Shown: positions 1 through 8,929 of the stretch, piece after piece
Position numbering within the stretch: the first letter of the stretch is position 1
Layout of the letters: each line of letters opens with the position of its first letter
Assembly (NCBI GenBank): GCA_018670825.1
Contig: JABHIW010000011.1
Span: 1 to 37,645 of the forward strand
DNA from: Candidatus Scalindua sp.
GTDB lineage: Bacteria > Planctomycetota > Brocadiia > Brocadiales > Scalinduaceae
DNA: 37,645 nucleotides
Direction of reading: 5' to 3'
The notes under the pieces: generated by a model
What the model was told of the DNA's origin: nothing
The model's input: the letters and a program-made list of their open reading frames with translations, nothing else
Database searches by the model: none
Position numbers and translations under genes: made by a program

Positions 1-341
1 TCCTTAAGAAGTTTGATCATGTTTGAAAAACCAAGAGCATGGCTATCGCTTATAGAAAAGAGACTGGCATCTTCTGCCATATACTTGTTGTAAAACTCTT
101 CCAGCTCTTCAGTACTGTCTTCAGGCATTTCAACATAAACACTTTTTTTCTCCGGATCAATCTTCAGGTAAGGAAGTCCTTCTGTATACTGGATCAACAT
201 TTCCTCCCTCATATCTCGTTCCGGAAGCTGAGGCCAGCATGGAATCTCCGGAAGTGTCTTCAGGATAAGATTACACGCGTCATCTACTTTTTCATGAGGA
301 TAGCTGCCTATTGCAGTCGCTGAAAAATTCCCTTTAAACAA
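1..341 (-). CDS. MetE/UROD-like methyltransferase, 5' part only
   Basis: Partial gene: the minus-strand frame is open from a TTG at 341 to the left edge, giving about 113 residues of the N-terminus. TTG is chosen because GGAG lies about eight bases upstream and no ATG or GTG is in frame; the protein starts FKGNFSATAIGSYPH. The 'ATAIGSYPH' opening followed by 'IPCWPQLPERD' is characteristic of proteins related to cobalamin-independent methionine synthase and uroporphyrinogen decarboxylase (UROD/MetE-like superfamily). These use a TIM barrel to move methyl groups or decarboxylate tetrapyrroles, often with corrinoid partners. The catalytic Zn ligands would lie in the missing part, so substrate cannot be stated. 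It follows thyX by 27 bases on the same strand and probably shares its transcript. Family assignment is fairly secure; exact function is open. Confidence 0.7.
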   Translation of the reverse strand, partial: MFKGNFSATAIGSYPHEKVDDACNLILKTLPEIPCWPQLPERDMREEMLIQYTEGLPYLKIDPEKKSVYVEMPEDSTEELEEFYNKYMAEDASLFSISDSHALGFSNMIKLLK

Positions 342-368
342 ATTATTTACTCCATAAAAAAAATTTAA

Positions 369-1106
369 TTATAATTTACGAAACTTCTCTCTGACATCAT
401 CAATTTTTCCACAGGTCATTTTCCCCTCTGTACATGGACCGTCTACACAATTTGGACCTGATTTAGAGAAGATACCGGGTACTATATTCCTAACAAGTCT
501 TAACATTTCAGTCGCAAGTTCTCTTATCTCCCATTGAGCACGATTACAACATCTTACACTGAAAAAGTGGAGTAGTTCTCTGGCGTTCATTGTGACAATA
601 ATCTTGGTTTCCGCTGCGTTTGGCAGGATAAAACGGGCGTCTTCATTAGATTTTTCTCCGGAATCACCCAACACTTCTACAAGTTCGTCATACCATTTCT
701 GTATATCCTGCATTTTCTCCTCAAACCACTCTTTTTTGCCTGCGTTTACAATAGCTGGCGGTATAATGAAATCAAACGTCTTTTCTCCATGCAGGTTTTT
801 ACTGTGTTCGCCAACATATCTCTGGCTCTGTTGAGAATATGACGCAATTCTGTGCCTGACGAGCTGGTGTGAGCAGACTCTGGATATTCCCTCAACACCA
901 AAATTGAACGTAACATGCTCAAGTGGAGACATATGTCCCATTTTAAGAAGTTTTTCAATAAACTTTCCATTATCTAATTTTTCAATTTTTTCTTTAAGTT
1001 CCTCTACAGAACTGGGGCTATAACACAACTTGGCAGCATGAGCGATTAAGCCCTCAGGATCTTGCGTGTGATTCAATAAAATCACTTTTAAATTGGATTG
1101 TCCCAT
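369..1106 (-). CDS. thyX: FAD-dependent thymidylate synthase ThyX
   Basis: ThyX makes dTMP from dUMP using methylene-tetrahydrofolate as carbon donor and FAD/NADPH as reductant, releasing tetrahydrofolate, in the cytoplasm. The signature RHRxxSxNxxSxR is recognisable at residues 84-96 as RHRIASYSQQSQR, and 'MSPLEHVTFNF' just before it also fits the family. At 245 residues the length is normal. The C-terminus carries a cysteine-containing tail (CVDGPCTEGKMTCGK) that may be an added element; its role is unknown. The ATG is preceded by AAAGGAG at good spacing. It lies 11 bases downstream of cobO and 27 bases upstream of the MetE/UROD-like gene, a probable one-carbon/corrinoid transcription unit. 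No thyA is visible in the window. Confidence 0.95.
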   Translation of the reverse strand: MGQSNLKVILLNHTQDPEGLIAHAAKLCYSPSSVEELKEKIEKLDNGKFIEKLLKMGHMSPLEHVTFNFGVEGISRVCSHQLVRHRIASYSQQSQRYVGEHSKNLHGEKTFDFIIPPAIVNAGKKEWFEEKMQDIQKWYDELVEVLGDSGEKSNEDARFILPNAAETKIIVTMNARELLHFFSVRCCNRAQWEIRELATEMLRLVRNIVPGIFSKSGPNCVDGPCTEGKMTCGKIDDVREKFRKL

Positions 1107-1117
1107 GAAGATCTCCT

Positions 1118-1648
1118 TTAAAATTCAATTCCCTTTTGTGCTTTTATACCTTTAGAATAGTGGTGCTTTATTTCCATCATCTCAGTAACTAAATCTGCTC
1201 TTTCAATCACCTCTTTGCGTGCATTTCTTCCGGTTAAAATTATGTGGAGTCGTTTCGGCTTTTTTTCAAGCAGCGATAACACTTCATCAACCGGTAACAG
1301 GCCAAAATCTACTACATAATTGATTTCATCCAGAATGACCATATCATATTTATCTGAAAAAATCTCATTTTTAGCTTGTTCCCATGATTGTTTAATATTT
1401 TCTAATGCCTCATTATCATTTAATTTTGATTTAGATCTAATAAACCCTTTTCCCAGAGGTTTAATATTAAAATCAGGATCAAGTCTTTTTATTGATTCCA
1501 ACTCACCATAATCCCATGTTCCCTTAATAAACTGAAGCATCAATACCTTTAGCCCCTGTCCTGTCGCTCTCAACGCCTGACCAATTGCAGCCGTTGTCTT
1601 TCCTTTCCCTTTGCCGGTAAATACTATAATCAGTCCGCTCTTCAACAC
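1118..1648 (-). CDS. cobO: Cob(I)yrinic acid a,c-diamide adenosyltransferase
   Basis: CobA/CobO/BtuR-type corrinoid adenosyltransferase. It transfers the 5'-deoxyadenosyl group of ATP to the cobalt of a reduced corrinoid, needed for adenosylcobalamin synthesis or salvage. The P-loop TGKGKGKTT is at residues 11-19 and an acidic Walker-B-like ILDEIN at about 105-110; 'TGRNARKEVIERADLVTEM' near residue 140-155 is also typical. The length of 176 residues is normal. The start is a GTG at 1646-1648: an in-frame stop lies five codons upstream and no ATG is available; no clear ribosome site is seen. It heads the leftward group cobO-thyX-MetE/UROD-like and is divergent from the NnrS fusion gene. I saw no cobalamin riboswitch core before it. 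Confidence 0.92.
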   Translation of the reverse strand: MLKSGLIIVFTGKGKGKTTAAIGQALRATGQGLKVLMLQFIKGTWDYGELESIKRLDPDFNIKPLGKGFIRSKSKLNDNEALENIKQSWEQAKNEIFSDKYDMVILDEINYVVDFGLLPVDEVLSLLEKKPKRLHIILTGRNARKEVIERADLVTEMMEIKHHYSKGIKAQKGIEF

Positions 1649-1714
1649 ATTGTCAATAAATCACATGACTAATGATATTGCAAGATATTTTTGCTTCATC
1701 GTTGTATTTTAGAA

Positions 1715-1743
1715 TGGATTTTAAAAAGCCTTTTATGTATAAT
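1715..1743 (+). promoter_or_regulatory. Candidate extended -10 promoter for the NnrS fusion gene
   Basis: A perfect TATAAT lies at 1738-1743, preceded by TG (1736-1737) as in extended -10 promoters, with a weak -35 (TGGATT, 1715-1720) at 17 bases. This predicts a leader of a little over 100 bases to the ATG at 1864. Within that leader, 44 bases before the ATG, is the short inverted repeat TTTGA-GA-TCAAA (1809-1820), a possible regulator site. Sequence match only. Confidence 0.4.
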
Positions 1744-1863
1744 CAACAAACTAGAAAATTTAGAAACGAATATACTATATTCCCGGACTTTTTATGTCTT
1801 TTAGAAGTTTTGAGATCAAATACGGGTAAATAGTTCAAATAGCAGAAAGGTATAAATTTTTTT

Positions 1864-3951
1864 ATGGATCAGAAAAATTATATGATTACAAAGGATATGA
1901 TAGTCAATGATGTCGTAGGCAAATATCCTCAAACTAATGAAATATTCACCAAGTATGGAGTAGATACATGCTGTGGAGGAATACAAAGTATAGAAAAAAC
2001 GGCTGCTGCCTGTAATGTTAATCTGGATGAAGTTTTAAAGACATTGAATGAGGCGATTCCAAAACCAGAACTGGAGCAAAGCAAAGCAGATGAAGAATCT
2101 AAAGTTGAGACTGAAGCACCTCCTGTTGCGAACACTGCAGGGTCAGCTATCGGTGGAGAAGTAACAGGAAATACAACGGTAAAAGATATTATAATGTGCA
2201 ATCCTGAAACTAAGGGTGTCTTTACAAAATATGGTCTGCTTGAGTGTGGTGGAGAATACGGTCCGGAAGAAGCAATTTACTTTTTTGCAAGGGTACATAA
2301 TGTTGATCCTGACGGTTTGATAAAAGAGCTTAATGATGTTATTCGTGGAAAGGTACCAGCACCGGAAGTTGCTATAGATGAAGCGGAATTAGCATATGAA
2401 AATATTTACGTAAAGTTTATAAAGACTGCAATTATTATTGCATTATCAACCGGGTGCGTTTACGGGGCATTTATACTGTTCTATATGGGCATTCAGCATT
2501 CTCTTTACTCAGTCCCAAAGGTTTTAATAGAAACTCATGGCCACACGCAAATCTTTGGCTGGTGCGGATTATTTATAATGGGTGTATCGTACTTCGTACT
2601 TCCGAGATTTTACGCAGTCCGTCTTTATAGCGGTAAACTTGCCAATTTATCTTTCTATTTTATGGTGGCAGGTATATTCATCGTATTTACTTACAGAACA
2701 CTCCTGCCAATTGTTGATAATTATTTCTTTAAGTCATTGATCATATCGGGATGTTTACTGGAAGTCGTGGCAGTATTAATGTTTCTGATAATTGCTGTTA
2801 AGACAGTCCTTTCCGCAGAAAAGCAGGAACTGGAAACATATGAGACTTTTTTGTTTTCTGGCTATCTATGGTTCCTCATCGTTGCTGTAGCCCATGCGTT
2901 TATAATCGCGTATATGCTATTTGCCGATAGAATACTCATTCCTACTGCGGCAATTTATCCACTTCGCCATATACAAGTAATGGGATTCATAACCTTAGTA
3001 ATCTTTGGTGTCATAAGCAGAACACTGCCCGCCTTTTTAGGTCTGAAGACACCAAATCCTAAGATGAACCTGATTATAATGTTTATGTTGAATGCATCTG
3101 TATTTGTCAGAGCAGTATCTCAGCCTTTAATGGTTTACTTTGCTGATGTAAATCTTCCATTTTATTGTGTTTTCAATACGCTATACTTCACTTCAGGTTG
3201 TGTCGAACTTTTGTCTATCCTTTTATTCCTGTATAACCTGAATATTCTTTCGAAACCGGAAGTTGATTTCTCCGGAATGGAGATTGAGAAGAGTTATGAG
3301 AAATTTGTCTGGGCAGGTATTGCCTGGTTGATTGTTGCTGAAATTGGCATGATGGTATTTACTGTTCAGGAGTCATTCATGGGTATACCTGTTTCTCATG
3401 CTTTAATTGGTTCATATAGGCATGCGGTCACCGTCGGATTTATCACAATGATGATCTTTGGTTTTGCATCGAGGATAATACCTATAAGTCAGGGTATTAA
3501 ACTCCATAGTTATTCATCATTAACAATGACGTTCATTCTAATTAATGTAGGCAGTACTTTAAGGGTTGTTTTCCAACCACTTGCCGTGCACACTGGCTCA
3601 GTGCCTGCTTATCTGGTAATGGGAATAAGTGGCTTGATAGAGAGTGTAGCAATTCTTTTGTTTGGGATTAATATCTGGAAGACTATAAGTGATGGTCAGC
3701 GTCAAGGTGACGGAGTGGAAGATGACCATGGCAATATAACCAGTGTTACTGCGTCGACAAACGTACATCATCTTATAAAACAGCATCCTCCGGCAATGGA
3801 CATCTTGATAAGCAAGGGTTTTACCCAGCTTAAAAACCCAATTCTCAGAAATACAATGACAAGAGCTGTTAACCTGGGACAAGCGACTAAGATGCATAAC
3901 ACCGATCTAGATCAATTAATAAAAGAATTGAATGAATCTCTAAAGTCCTGA
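1864..3951 (+). CDS. DUF542-NnrS-DUF1858 fusion membrane protein
   Basis: A 695-residue multidomain protein. Residues about 8-65 form a DUF542 (ScdA_N) domain with the family's D-x-C-C-G-G motif (DTCCGG), as in the N-terminus of YtfE/RIC iron-sulfur repair proteins. Residues about 105-165 hold a second, related domain (TVKDI..., LLECGGEYG). About 185-620 contain twelve membrane helices resembling NnrS, a haem/copper membrane family linked to nitric oxide handling. Candidate metal-ligand histidines include HGH in helix 2, HAF in helix 5, RH in helix 6 and RHAV in helix 10. Residues about 635-695 form a third small domain of DUF1858 type. NnrS proteins are normally around 400 residues, so this is a fusion. 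The gene is a monocistron with its own promoter candidate. A role in NO or nitrosative stress is inferred from family; the function of the combination is unknown. Confidence 0.8.
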   Translation: MDQKNYMITKDMIVNDVVGKYPQTNEIFTKYGVDTCCGGIQSIEKTAAACNVNLDEVLKTLNEAIPKPELEQSKADEESKVETEAPPVANTAGSAIGGEVTGNTTVKDIIMCNPETKGVFTKYGLLECGGEYGPEEAIYFFARVHNVDPDGLIKELNDVIRGKVPAPEVAIDEAELAYENIYVKFIKTAIIIALSTGCVYGAFILFYMGIQHSLYSVPKVLIETHGHTQIFGWCGLFIMGVSYFVLPRFYAVRLYSGKLANLSFYFMVAGIFIVFTYRTLLPIVDNYFFKSLIISGCLLEVVAVLMFLIIAVKTVLSAEKQELETYETFLFSGYLWFLIVAVAHAFIIAYMLFADRILIPTAAIYPLRHIQVMGFITLVIFGVISRTLPAFLGLKTPNPKMNLIIMFMLNASVFVRAVSQPLMVYFADVNLPFYCVFNTLYFTSGCVELLSILLFLYNLNILSKPEVDFSGMEIEKSYEKFVWAGIAWLIVAEIGMMVFTVQESFMGIPVSHALIGSYRHAVTVGFITMMIFGFASRIIPISQGIKLHSYSSLTMTFILINVGSTLRVVFQPLAVHTGSVPAYLVMGISGLIESVAILLFGINIWKTISDGQRQGDGVEDDHGNITSVTASTNVHHLIKQHPPAMDILISKGFTQLKNPILRNTMTRAVNLGQATKMHNTDLDQLIKELNESLKS

Positions 3952-4059
3952 GAAAGAACGGCAATTGATAGATTTCGGATAGTAGATCAGATAGTCGATA
4001 TTAGTGCTCCGTACATAATAGAGTCAATCTAGAAATAACTTATTGAATTGAAAGCAATC

Positions 4060-4560
4060 CTACCTTCTGTAGCGTCCCATTAATTGCCCCTCTGCCAGAA
4101 CATGTCCTTTGATAGCATTAAGAACCTTTTGCTTTGTAGCCCCTGCTTTCAAGTCAACTTGTATATCCGCATAAAGCTTAAAAAAGTAACGATGAGTGCC
4201 TCCAGGAGGGCATGGCCCACCATAACCGTATTTGCAAAATCATTTAATCCATGTTCCCATCGGTGCATCAGGATCATCACAAATCAGTACTATACTCTTT
4301 GTCTCTTTTGGTGGTTGTGCCCATGATAAGGGAGGAGAAATATCATCTCCGTCACAAGTGTATCTTTCTGGTATGAGTTATCCTTCTTCAAATACACTGC
4401 TCCTGATATCTAATTCCATTGCAAAACCCTCACTTACAGAAAAATCTGCCTGCATTCCTATCTCACAAAAAATCACAAATAATGCGATAAGAAACAACTT
4501 AGCGATAATCTTCATAAGTCTTCTGTTTTTAAGTTTTTTTTTGATTATTATATCAGTCAC
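4060..4560 (-). pseudogene. Decayed PEBP (YbhB/YbcL) family gene
   Basis: Read on the minus strand, one frame of 167 codons gives a phosphatidylethanolamine-binding-protein-like product. It opens with a hydrophobic signal peptide (best start MKIIAKLFLIALF, about 4515), then SVSEGFAMEL, RYTCDGDDISPPLSWAQPP, DDPDAPMGTW and [18 protein letters not shown], all hallmark PEBP segments. The frame is broken by TAA at 4378-4380 (just before the LIPERYTCDG segment) and TGA at 4240-4242. The stretch that normally lies between 'GTW' and 'YGGPCPP' (about 30-35 residues, with the HWVLYNIP region) is missing, an in-frame internal deletion. Two stops plus a deletion within the ligand pocket make this a pseudogene. 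It stands alone between the NnrS fusion and a GC-rich repeat. Confidence 0.85.
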
Positions 4561-4580
4561 GAAATGAAATTAGGAAGAGA

Positions 4581-4710
4581 CGTAGGGAGAGGCTTCCCGC
4601 CCGAACGTAGAACGTACCCGTTCGGTACGGGCGGGAAGCCTTGCGCTGATTGCACGAAAGCAAACCTACCCGTCCGAACGGCTTGGCCGGGCGGGAAGGA
4701 TTGCCCTACG
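4581..4710. repeat. GC-rich palindromic repeat, MITE/REP-like
   Basis: A 130-base GC-rich block in AT-rich surroundings, bounded by the inverted ends CGTAGGG (4581-4587) and CCCTACG (4704-4710). Inside, GGCTTCCCGCCCGAACG (4591-4607) pairs with the segment ending at 4640, with a five-base bulge, forming a long hairpin. A second copy of the CCGAACG and GCGGGAAG words follows at 4674-4699. It has no coding capacity. The structure fits a non-autonomous mobile or REP-type element. No target duplication is evident. Genome copy number cannot be judged from this window. Confidence 0.6.
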
Positions 4711-4794
4711 AATAAAACATATAAATATTTATTTTAAAGCGCCTAAAACCATTTTGATATGGGTATACTATGTCCGTTTCCTCGTATTAAAATA

Positions 4795-5601
4795 CTAAAA
4801 ATTAACCTGGCAGAATTCTTCGTAATCTATCAGTTCTTTTATGGTTGGATTGTCTCCACACATTGGACATGCAGGATTACGTTGTATTTTAAGCTTCTTA
4901 AAGTCCATGTCCAATGAATCATATATGAGAAGTTTACCATTTAGAAGGTTTCCTTTTCCTAGCTGCAACTTAATAACCTCAGTTGCCTGAATAACGCCTA
5001 TGATTCCGGCAATTATTCCCAGTACTCCAGCCTCTTGACAGGATGGCACTAAATCTGGTGGCGGTGGTGTCTCGTAAAGACAGCGATAACAAGGACCTTT
5101 ACCGGGTAGGATTGTAGTTGCCTGGCCATCAAACCTGAAGATAGAACCATGTGATAAAGGTTTACCAAGCATAACACAGGCATCATTTACAAGATATCTG
5201 GTAGGGAAATTATCCGAACCATCGAGAATTACATCATAATCTTTTATAATGTCAATGATGTTTTCTGAGTTGAGTCGCTCTGTATAAGGGATGACTTCTA
5301 TATCAGGATTTAAATCCTCAAGTGTCTCTTTTGCAGACTGTACCTTGGGGCGGCCAACATCTTTCGTTGAGTGTAATATTTGCCGCTGTAAATTTGAGAA
5401 ATCAACAACATCATTATCTGAAATACCTATCTTGCCAATACCCGCTGCAGCAAGATAAAATGCTGCGGGTGAACCAAGACCCCCAGCACCAACGAGAAAC
5501 ACCTTTGAGTCCAATAACTTTTTTTGTCCTTTTCCTCCCACCTCAGGCAAAATTATATGCCTTGAATATCTGTTTATCTGTTCATCAGTAAATTCTGACA
5601 T
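4795..5601 (-). CDS. moeB: MoeB/ThiF/HesA-family E1-like adenylyltransferase
   Basis: Activates the C-terminal Gly-Gly of a ubiquitin-like sulfur carrier (MoaD or ThiS type) by ATP-dependent adenylation, in molybdopterin or thiamine synthesis. The nucleotide-binding loop GAGGLGSP is at residues 39-46, after the family opening RYSRHIILPEVGGKGQ. Two zinc-binding CxxC pairs are present (CYRC near residue 175 and CPMC near 247). The length of 268 residues is normal for MoeB/ThiF without a rhodanese domain. GAAGGA precedes the ATG at acceptable spacing. It is the last gene of the leftward housekeeping block, 83 bases after tolC. No MoaD/ThiS partner lies nearby, so MoeB and ThiF cannot be separated by context; the symbol is the more probable of the two. 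Confidence 0.85.
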   Translation of the reverse strand: MSEFTDEQINRYSRHIILPEVGGKGQKKLLDSKVFLVGAGGLGSPAAFYLAAAGIGKIGISDNDVVDFSNLQRQILHSTKDVGRPKVQSAKETLEDLNPDIEVIPYTERLNSENIIDIIKDYDVILDGSDNFPTRYLVNDACVMLGKPLSHGSIFRFDGQATTILPGKGPCYRCLYETPPPPDLVPSCQEAGVLGIIAGIIGVIQATEVIKLQLGKGNLLNGKLLIYDSLDMDFKKLKIQRNPACPMCGDNPTIKELIDYEEFCQVNF

Positions 5602-5684
5602 TTTCTATATCCTTCTCTTTCTTTATTTTTATTCAATCGACTCTCATCTGTCTAAAACATCTCTGAAATTTACAATTGAATTAT

Positions 5685-7376
5685 TTAATTATTATTAAGA
5701 TTGTTCCTGTGTTGATTGCTTTCTAAATAATGTTCATCTTCTATTATGATACTGTTTTTTTCTAGAATAGTGCCAAGGACGGCATCTAAATTCCCTAATG
5801 ATATCTGATAATCGACTAATGCGTTAGTAGCTCTGCCTTCTGCAACCGCAAGGTCTTCTTGAGCACGTATGACTTCCAGGCTTGTTGACCTTCCAACCTT
5901 ATACTTCTTCTCCTCAGCATCAAGTCTTTCCTGTGATAACTCCTTTGCTTTTTTTGATGCCTTAATTCTTTCTACATTCGTCTTTATCTGACGGACTGCC
6001 TTTCTGACTTCAACAACAATCACCTGTTCTATCTTTCTGGTATTGAATACCGTTTGCTTTTCTTCTAGTTTCGCCTTTGTATAATTGCTCCTTGCTTCTC
6101 GATTACCTAAAGGTATCTCTAATGCAACCCCAAAGAACTCTCTTTGAAACTGTTCCGAAAAAGCCGAGTCGAGGGAGTTTCCGAAATTTGAACCCATTCC
6201 ATGATAACTTATCCCTGTCTCGATATCAAGGTTAGGTAGCAGTTGGTTTTTCTGTTGCCTCACCTTAATCCTTGCATTTGCAATATCCAGACCCTGTTGA
6301 AAAACTTCAGGTCTATTTGAAAGTGCAGTTTTAATAGACTCCTGAAATGAAACTTTATGAACGTGAAAAGATGCTTTATCCAGTGGCGCAATAGAAACAT
6401 CCGATAACAGAGAATTGTTACTTAAATTCATAACCAGCTTAAGATCATCTTCTCTGTCTTTAATACTGTTTTCTGCAACGACAACCCCTTCTAATTGACT
6501 CGATAATCCTTCTTCCGCTACAAGCAACTCAATGGGAGCAAGGGTTCCAACCTCTACCTGGATTTTGTTCTTTTTTAGTAAATCCTTTGCCCTTTCTAAC
6601 GATTTTTTCCTTACCCTTAGCTCCTCTACGGCCTTTACAAGCTCCCAATAGGCTTTTTGTGCTGTATTAAGAACATCAATAGCTGTTTTTTTAAGCTCCA
6701 GAATAGAACGCTTCTTATCATTCCTTGCTATATAGATATTACTTCTGTTATAGAATATTCCAGCATTCTTCAGAAGTGGTTGTTTTATCTTTGCCTCAAT
6801 AGATGCTGTGGACTGCGGATTCAATGGGTTGAAAGGAGAGGGATCAATAAAAACATGAGGTACAGTATTAAAGTCTAATGTAAACGTACCACCAGTTTCT
6901 AAAAGCTTCGCTACCGTGGCTTGAAGGGTATTTCTGTTTCGTTTGAATTCACTAATTTCAAATCCAGACGTTAAACCGAGTGTTAAGGTATTTACGGTAG
7001 GTAATTCCTCGACATCCCTTTCCCCCGTAATGGTCAATATTGGGTCAAACACTGATTTTGCAACTCTTATATCGTTCTCTTTAATAATTGGGTCCATTCT
7101 AGCAATTCTTATGTCAAAGTTATTTCTTAAGGCCAGGATCATTGAGTCCTTTAATGTCAGGTTTAGAAACTTCATATCACTCATATTAAACTGTACGTCA
7201 GGTGCATTCTCTTCCGTATAGTCATTCATTACCTTTGTCATTTCAGTCGGGGCTATTTTCAGTATATCTCCAAGCGCCTCTACATAGGAGTTCTTTGCTT
7301 CCACTTTTATCTTTGGAAACATTAATATGCTTAATAGCAAAATAATATTTAATGTATATTTAATTTTGAAAAACAT
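5685..7376 (-). CDS. TolC-family outer membrane efflux protein
   Basis: A 563-residue protein with an N-terminal signal peptide (hydrophobic residues about 9-22, then KVEAKNS) and the two long helical repeats of the outer membrane efflux (OEP) family. Recognisable elements are the opening 'LTLKDSMILALRNNFDIRIAR' type segment near residue 70, 'LLEVKQPLLKNAG'-like IKQPLLKNAG near 190, and the final repeat containing 'YKVGRSTSLEVIRAQEDLA' near residue 500. Members form trimeric outer membrane/periplasmic tunnels for export pumps. No membrane-fusion protein or pump is adjacent, so it may serve several exporters, or act with genes elsewhere. It starts eight bases after folE and is probably cotranscribed. 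The substrate cannot be inferred. Confidence 0.85.
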   Translation of the reverse strand: MFFKIKYTLNIILLLSILMFPKIKVEAKNSYVEALGDILKIAPTEMTKVMNDYTEENAPDVQFNMSDMKFLNLTLKDSMILALRNNFDIRIARMDPIIKENDIRVAKSVFDPILTITGERDVEELPTVNTLTLGLTSGFEISEFKRNRNTLQATVAKLLETGGTFTLDFNTVPHVFIDPSPFNPLNPQSTASIEAKIKQPLLKNAGIFYNRSNIYIARNDKKRSILELKKTAIDVLNTAQKAYWELVKAVEELRVRKKSLERAKDLLKKNKIQVEVGTLAPIELLVAEEGLSSQLEGVVVAENSIKDREDDLKLVMNLSNNSLLSDVSIAPLDKASFHVHKVSFQESIKTALSNRPEVFQQGLDIANARIKVRQQKNQLLPNLDIETGISYHGMGSNFGNSLDSAFSEQFQREFFGVALEIPLGNREARSNYTKAKLEEKQTVFNTRKIEQVIVVEVRKAVRQIKTNVERIKASKKAKELSQERLDAEEKKYKVGRSTSLEVIRAQEDLAVAEGRATNALVDYQISLGNLDAVLGTILEKNSIIIEDEHYLESNQHRNNLNNN

Positions 7377-7384
7377 TTCAAATT

Positions 7385-7945
7385 TTATCTGCCCATTATG
7401 AGGGCCATTGCCTCAGCTCTGGTAGCCGGGTTTTTCCTGAAAATACCTCTTACCACAGATGTCTGGGCTTTGCTTCCTGCTTTTTTTACTCCCCTCATTG
7501 CCATACATAGATGCTCTGCTTCAATAACTACCATTACACCTTTTGGCCTGAGTGCCTTCATGATTGATTCCGCTATTCCCGTAGTGAGTCGTTCCTGAAC
7601 CTGTGGTTTTTTTGACTCAATTTCCACTACTCTTGCAAGTTTGCTTAAACCGGTTACCCTTGGACCATTAGGTATGTATGCGACATGAGCTTTTCCTATA
7701 AAGGGTAACAAATGATGTTCACAAACTGAAAAAAATGAAATATCCTTCATTAGAACAATTTCATCATGATCCTCTGATTTTAATACTTTAATTACTTTCG
7801 ATGAGTCTACCCCAATTCCTGCAAATATCTCTTCGCACATCTCAGCGACACGTTTAGGTGTATCTTTTAAACCTCCCCGTTCAGGATCTTCACCGATTCC
7901 TTCCAGAAACAATTTAACTGCCTTAATTATCTTTTTTTTATCCAT
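7385..7945 (-). CDS. folE: GTP cyclohydrolase I
   Basis: Converts GTP to 7,8-dihydroneopterin triphosphate, the first step of tetrahydrofolate synthesis. With the ATG at 7943-7945 the product is 186 residues, starting [23 protein letters not shown] as in short bacterial GTPCH-I proteins. Zinc ligands are visible as C75 and H78 in CEHHLLPF and C147 in [10 protein letters not shown]. The frame stays open to a TTG at 8014 overlapping the dapA stop (TTGA), adding 23 residues without family character ([13 protein letters not shown]); translational coupling from that TTG is possible but the ATG fits the family better. Neighbours are dapA upstream and tolC downstream; folP lies about 3.7 kb upstream in the same block. 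Confidence 0.93.
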   Translation of the reverse strand: MDKKKIIKAVKLFLEGIGEDPERGGLKDTPKRVAEMCEEIFAGIGVDSSKVIKVLKSEDHDEIVLMKDISFFSVCEHHLLPFIGKAHVAYIPNGPRVTGLSKLARVVEIESKKPQVQERLTTGIAESIMKALRPKGVMVVIEAEHLCMAMRGVKKAGSKAQTSVVRGIFRKNPATRAEAMALIMGR

Positions 7946-8010
7946 TGCTCTTATATTCAAAATGTTATATAAATTTTTACTATAATGACACCGATTTTTC
8001 TGGTCAAGAA

Positions 8011-8877
8011 TCAAATTAAACCATGCTTTTCGAGTATTTTCTTAAGCTGTTTTTCGTGTTCTTCACTCATATTGCAAAGAGGCAATCTCATTTCACCATT
8101 GAGTCTGCCCAGTAATTTCATTGCTGTCTTTACCGGTATCGGGTTTGTCTCTATGAACATCGCTTTACATAGCGGAAAGAGACTATTATGCAGTTTTTGT
8201 GAATTTTCTATCTCTCCGTTAAGAAAGCTTGAGACCAACTCTGACACTTCTCGTGGCAGAATGTTAGCAATAACAGAAATAACTCCTTTTCCTCCTACTG
8301 ACATGATGGGAAGTGTCAATGAATCATCTCCTGACAATACGGTTATATCACACATGTTTAAAATCTGGCTTGCCTGATCGATGTCACCAGTCGCCTCTTT
8401 AATAGCAACAATATTTTTAAACTCAAAAAGCCTGGCTACTGTTTCAGGAGAAATTGAGACACCTGTCCTTGATGGAACGTTATAAATAATTATGGGAATA
8501 TCCACCTCTTCCAGAATGGCCTTATAATGATTATAAAGGCCCTGTTGTGTAGGTTTATTATAATAAGGTGTTATTATTAATGAGCCATCAGCTCCTGTTT
8601 CCTTTGCATGGTTGGTCAGACTTATGGCTTCGCTGGTGTTATTAGAACCTGTCCCTGCTATAACGGGTACACGGCCATTCGCTGTCTCTATTACTTTGCC
8701 GACAACGTCTCCATGCTCCTTGTGGGTCAATGTGGGAGACTCCCCAGTAGTTCCACATGGTATTATGGCATTTGTGCCATTTTCGATATGGTAGTCCACT
8801 AGTTCTCCCAGCTTATCATAATCTACTATTCCATCTTTAAATGGTGTAACCATGGCAACTATCGATCCAGTAAACAT
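8011..8877 (-). CDS. dapA: 4-hydroxy-tetrahydrodipicolinate synthase
   Basis: Condenses pyruvate with aspartate semialdehyde in the lysine/diaminopimelate pathway, supplying peptidoglycan and lysine. The TIM-barrel N-acetylneuraminate lyase family signature is complete: GTTGESPTL at residues 42-50, Y132 in YNVPSRTG and the Schiff-base lysine K160 in AIKEATGD. The length of 288 residues is standard. An AGGAGGG site lies upstream of the ATG at a slightly long spacing. The gene sits between pdxJ and folE; its TGA overlaps a possible upstream TTG of folE. A DAP-pathway gene in a proposed planctomycete agrees with the presence of peptidoglycan in anammox bacteria (established knowledge). Confidence 0.95.
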   Translation of the reverse strand: MFTGSIVAMVTPFKDGIVDYDKLGELVDYHIENGTNAIIPCGTTGESPTLTHKEHGDVVGKVIETANGRVPVIAGTGSNNTSEAISLTNHAKETGADGSLIITPYYNKPTQQGLYNHYKAILEEVDIPIIIYNVPSRTGVSISPETVARLFEFKNIVAIKEATGDIDQASQILNMCDITVLSGDDSLTLPIMSVGGKGVISVIANILPREVSELVSSFLNGEIENSQKLHNSLFPLCKAMFIETNPIPVKTAMKLLGRLNGEMRLPLCNMSEEHEKQLKKILEKHGLI

Positions 8878-8929
8878 AAATTTTAATCCCTCCTTTTCTG
8901 CCTAACGATATTAATTCTGTTCAAATATT

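Noticed and set aside
1809..1820. TTTGA-GA-TCAAA as an FNR/CRP-type site before the NnrS fusion
   Set aside because: FNR-type sites need TTGAT-N4-ATCAA; here the half sites are only two bases apart. Kept only as an unassigned inverted repeat.
4240..4242. TGA in the PEBP gene read as a sense codon (alternative code)
   Set aside because: A TAA also interrupts the frame, part of the domain is missing, and TGA serves as the normal stop of several intact genes here (dapA, uppS, the binding protein).
7946..8014. TTG start of folE overlapping the dapA stop
   Set aside because: The added 23 residues do not resemble the family N-terminus; the ATG at 7945 does. Coupling from the TTG cannot be fully excluded.
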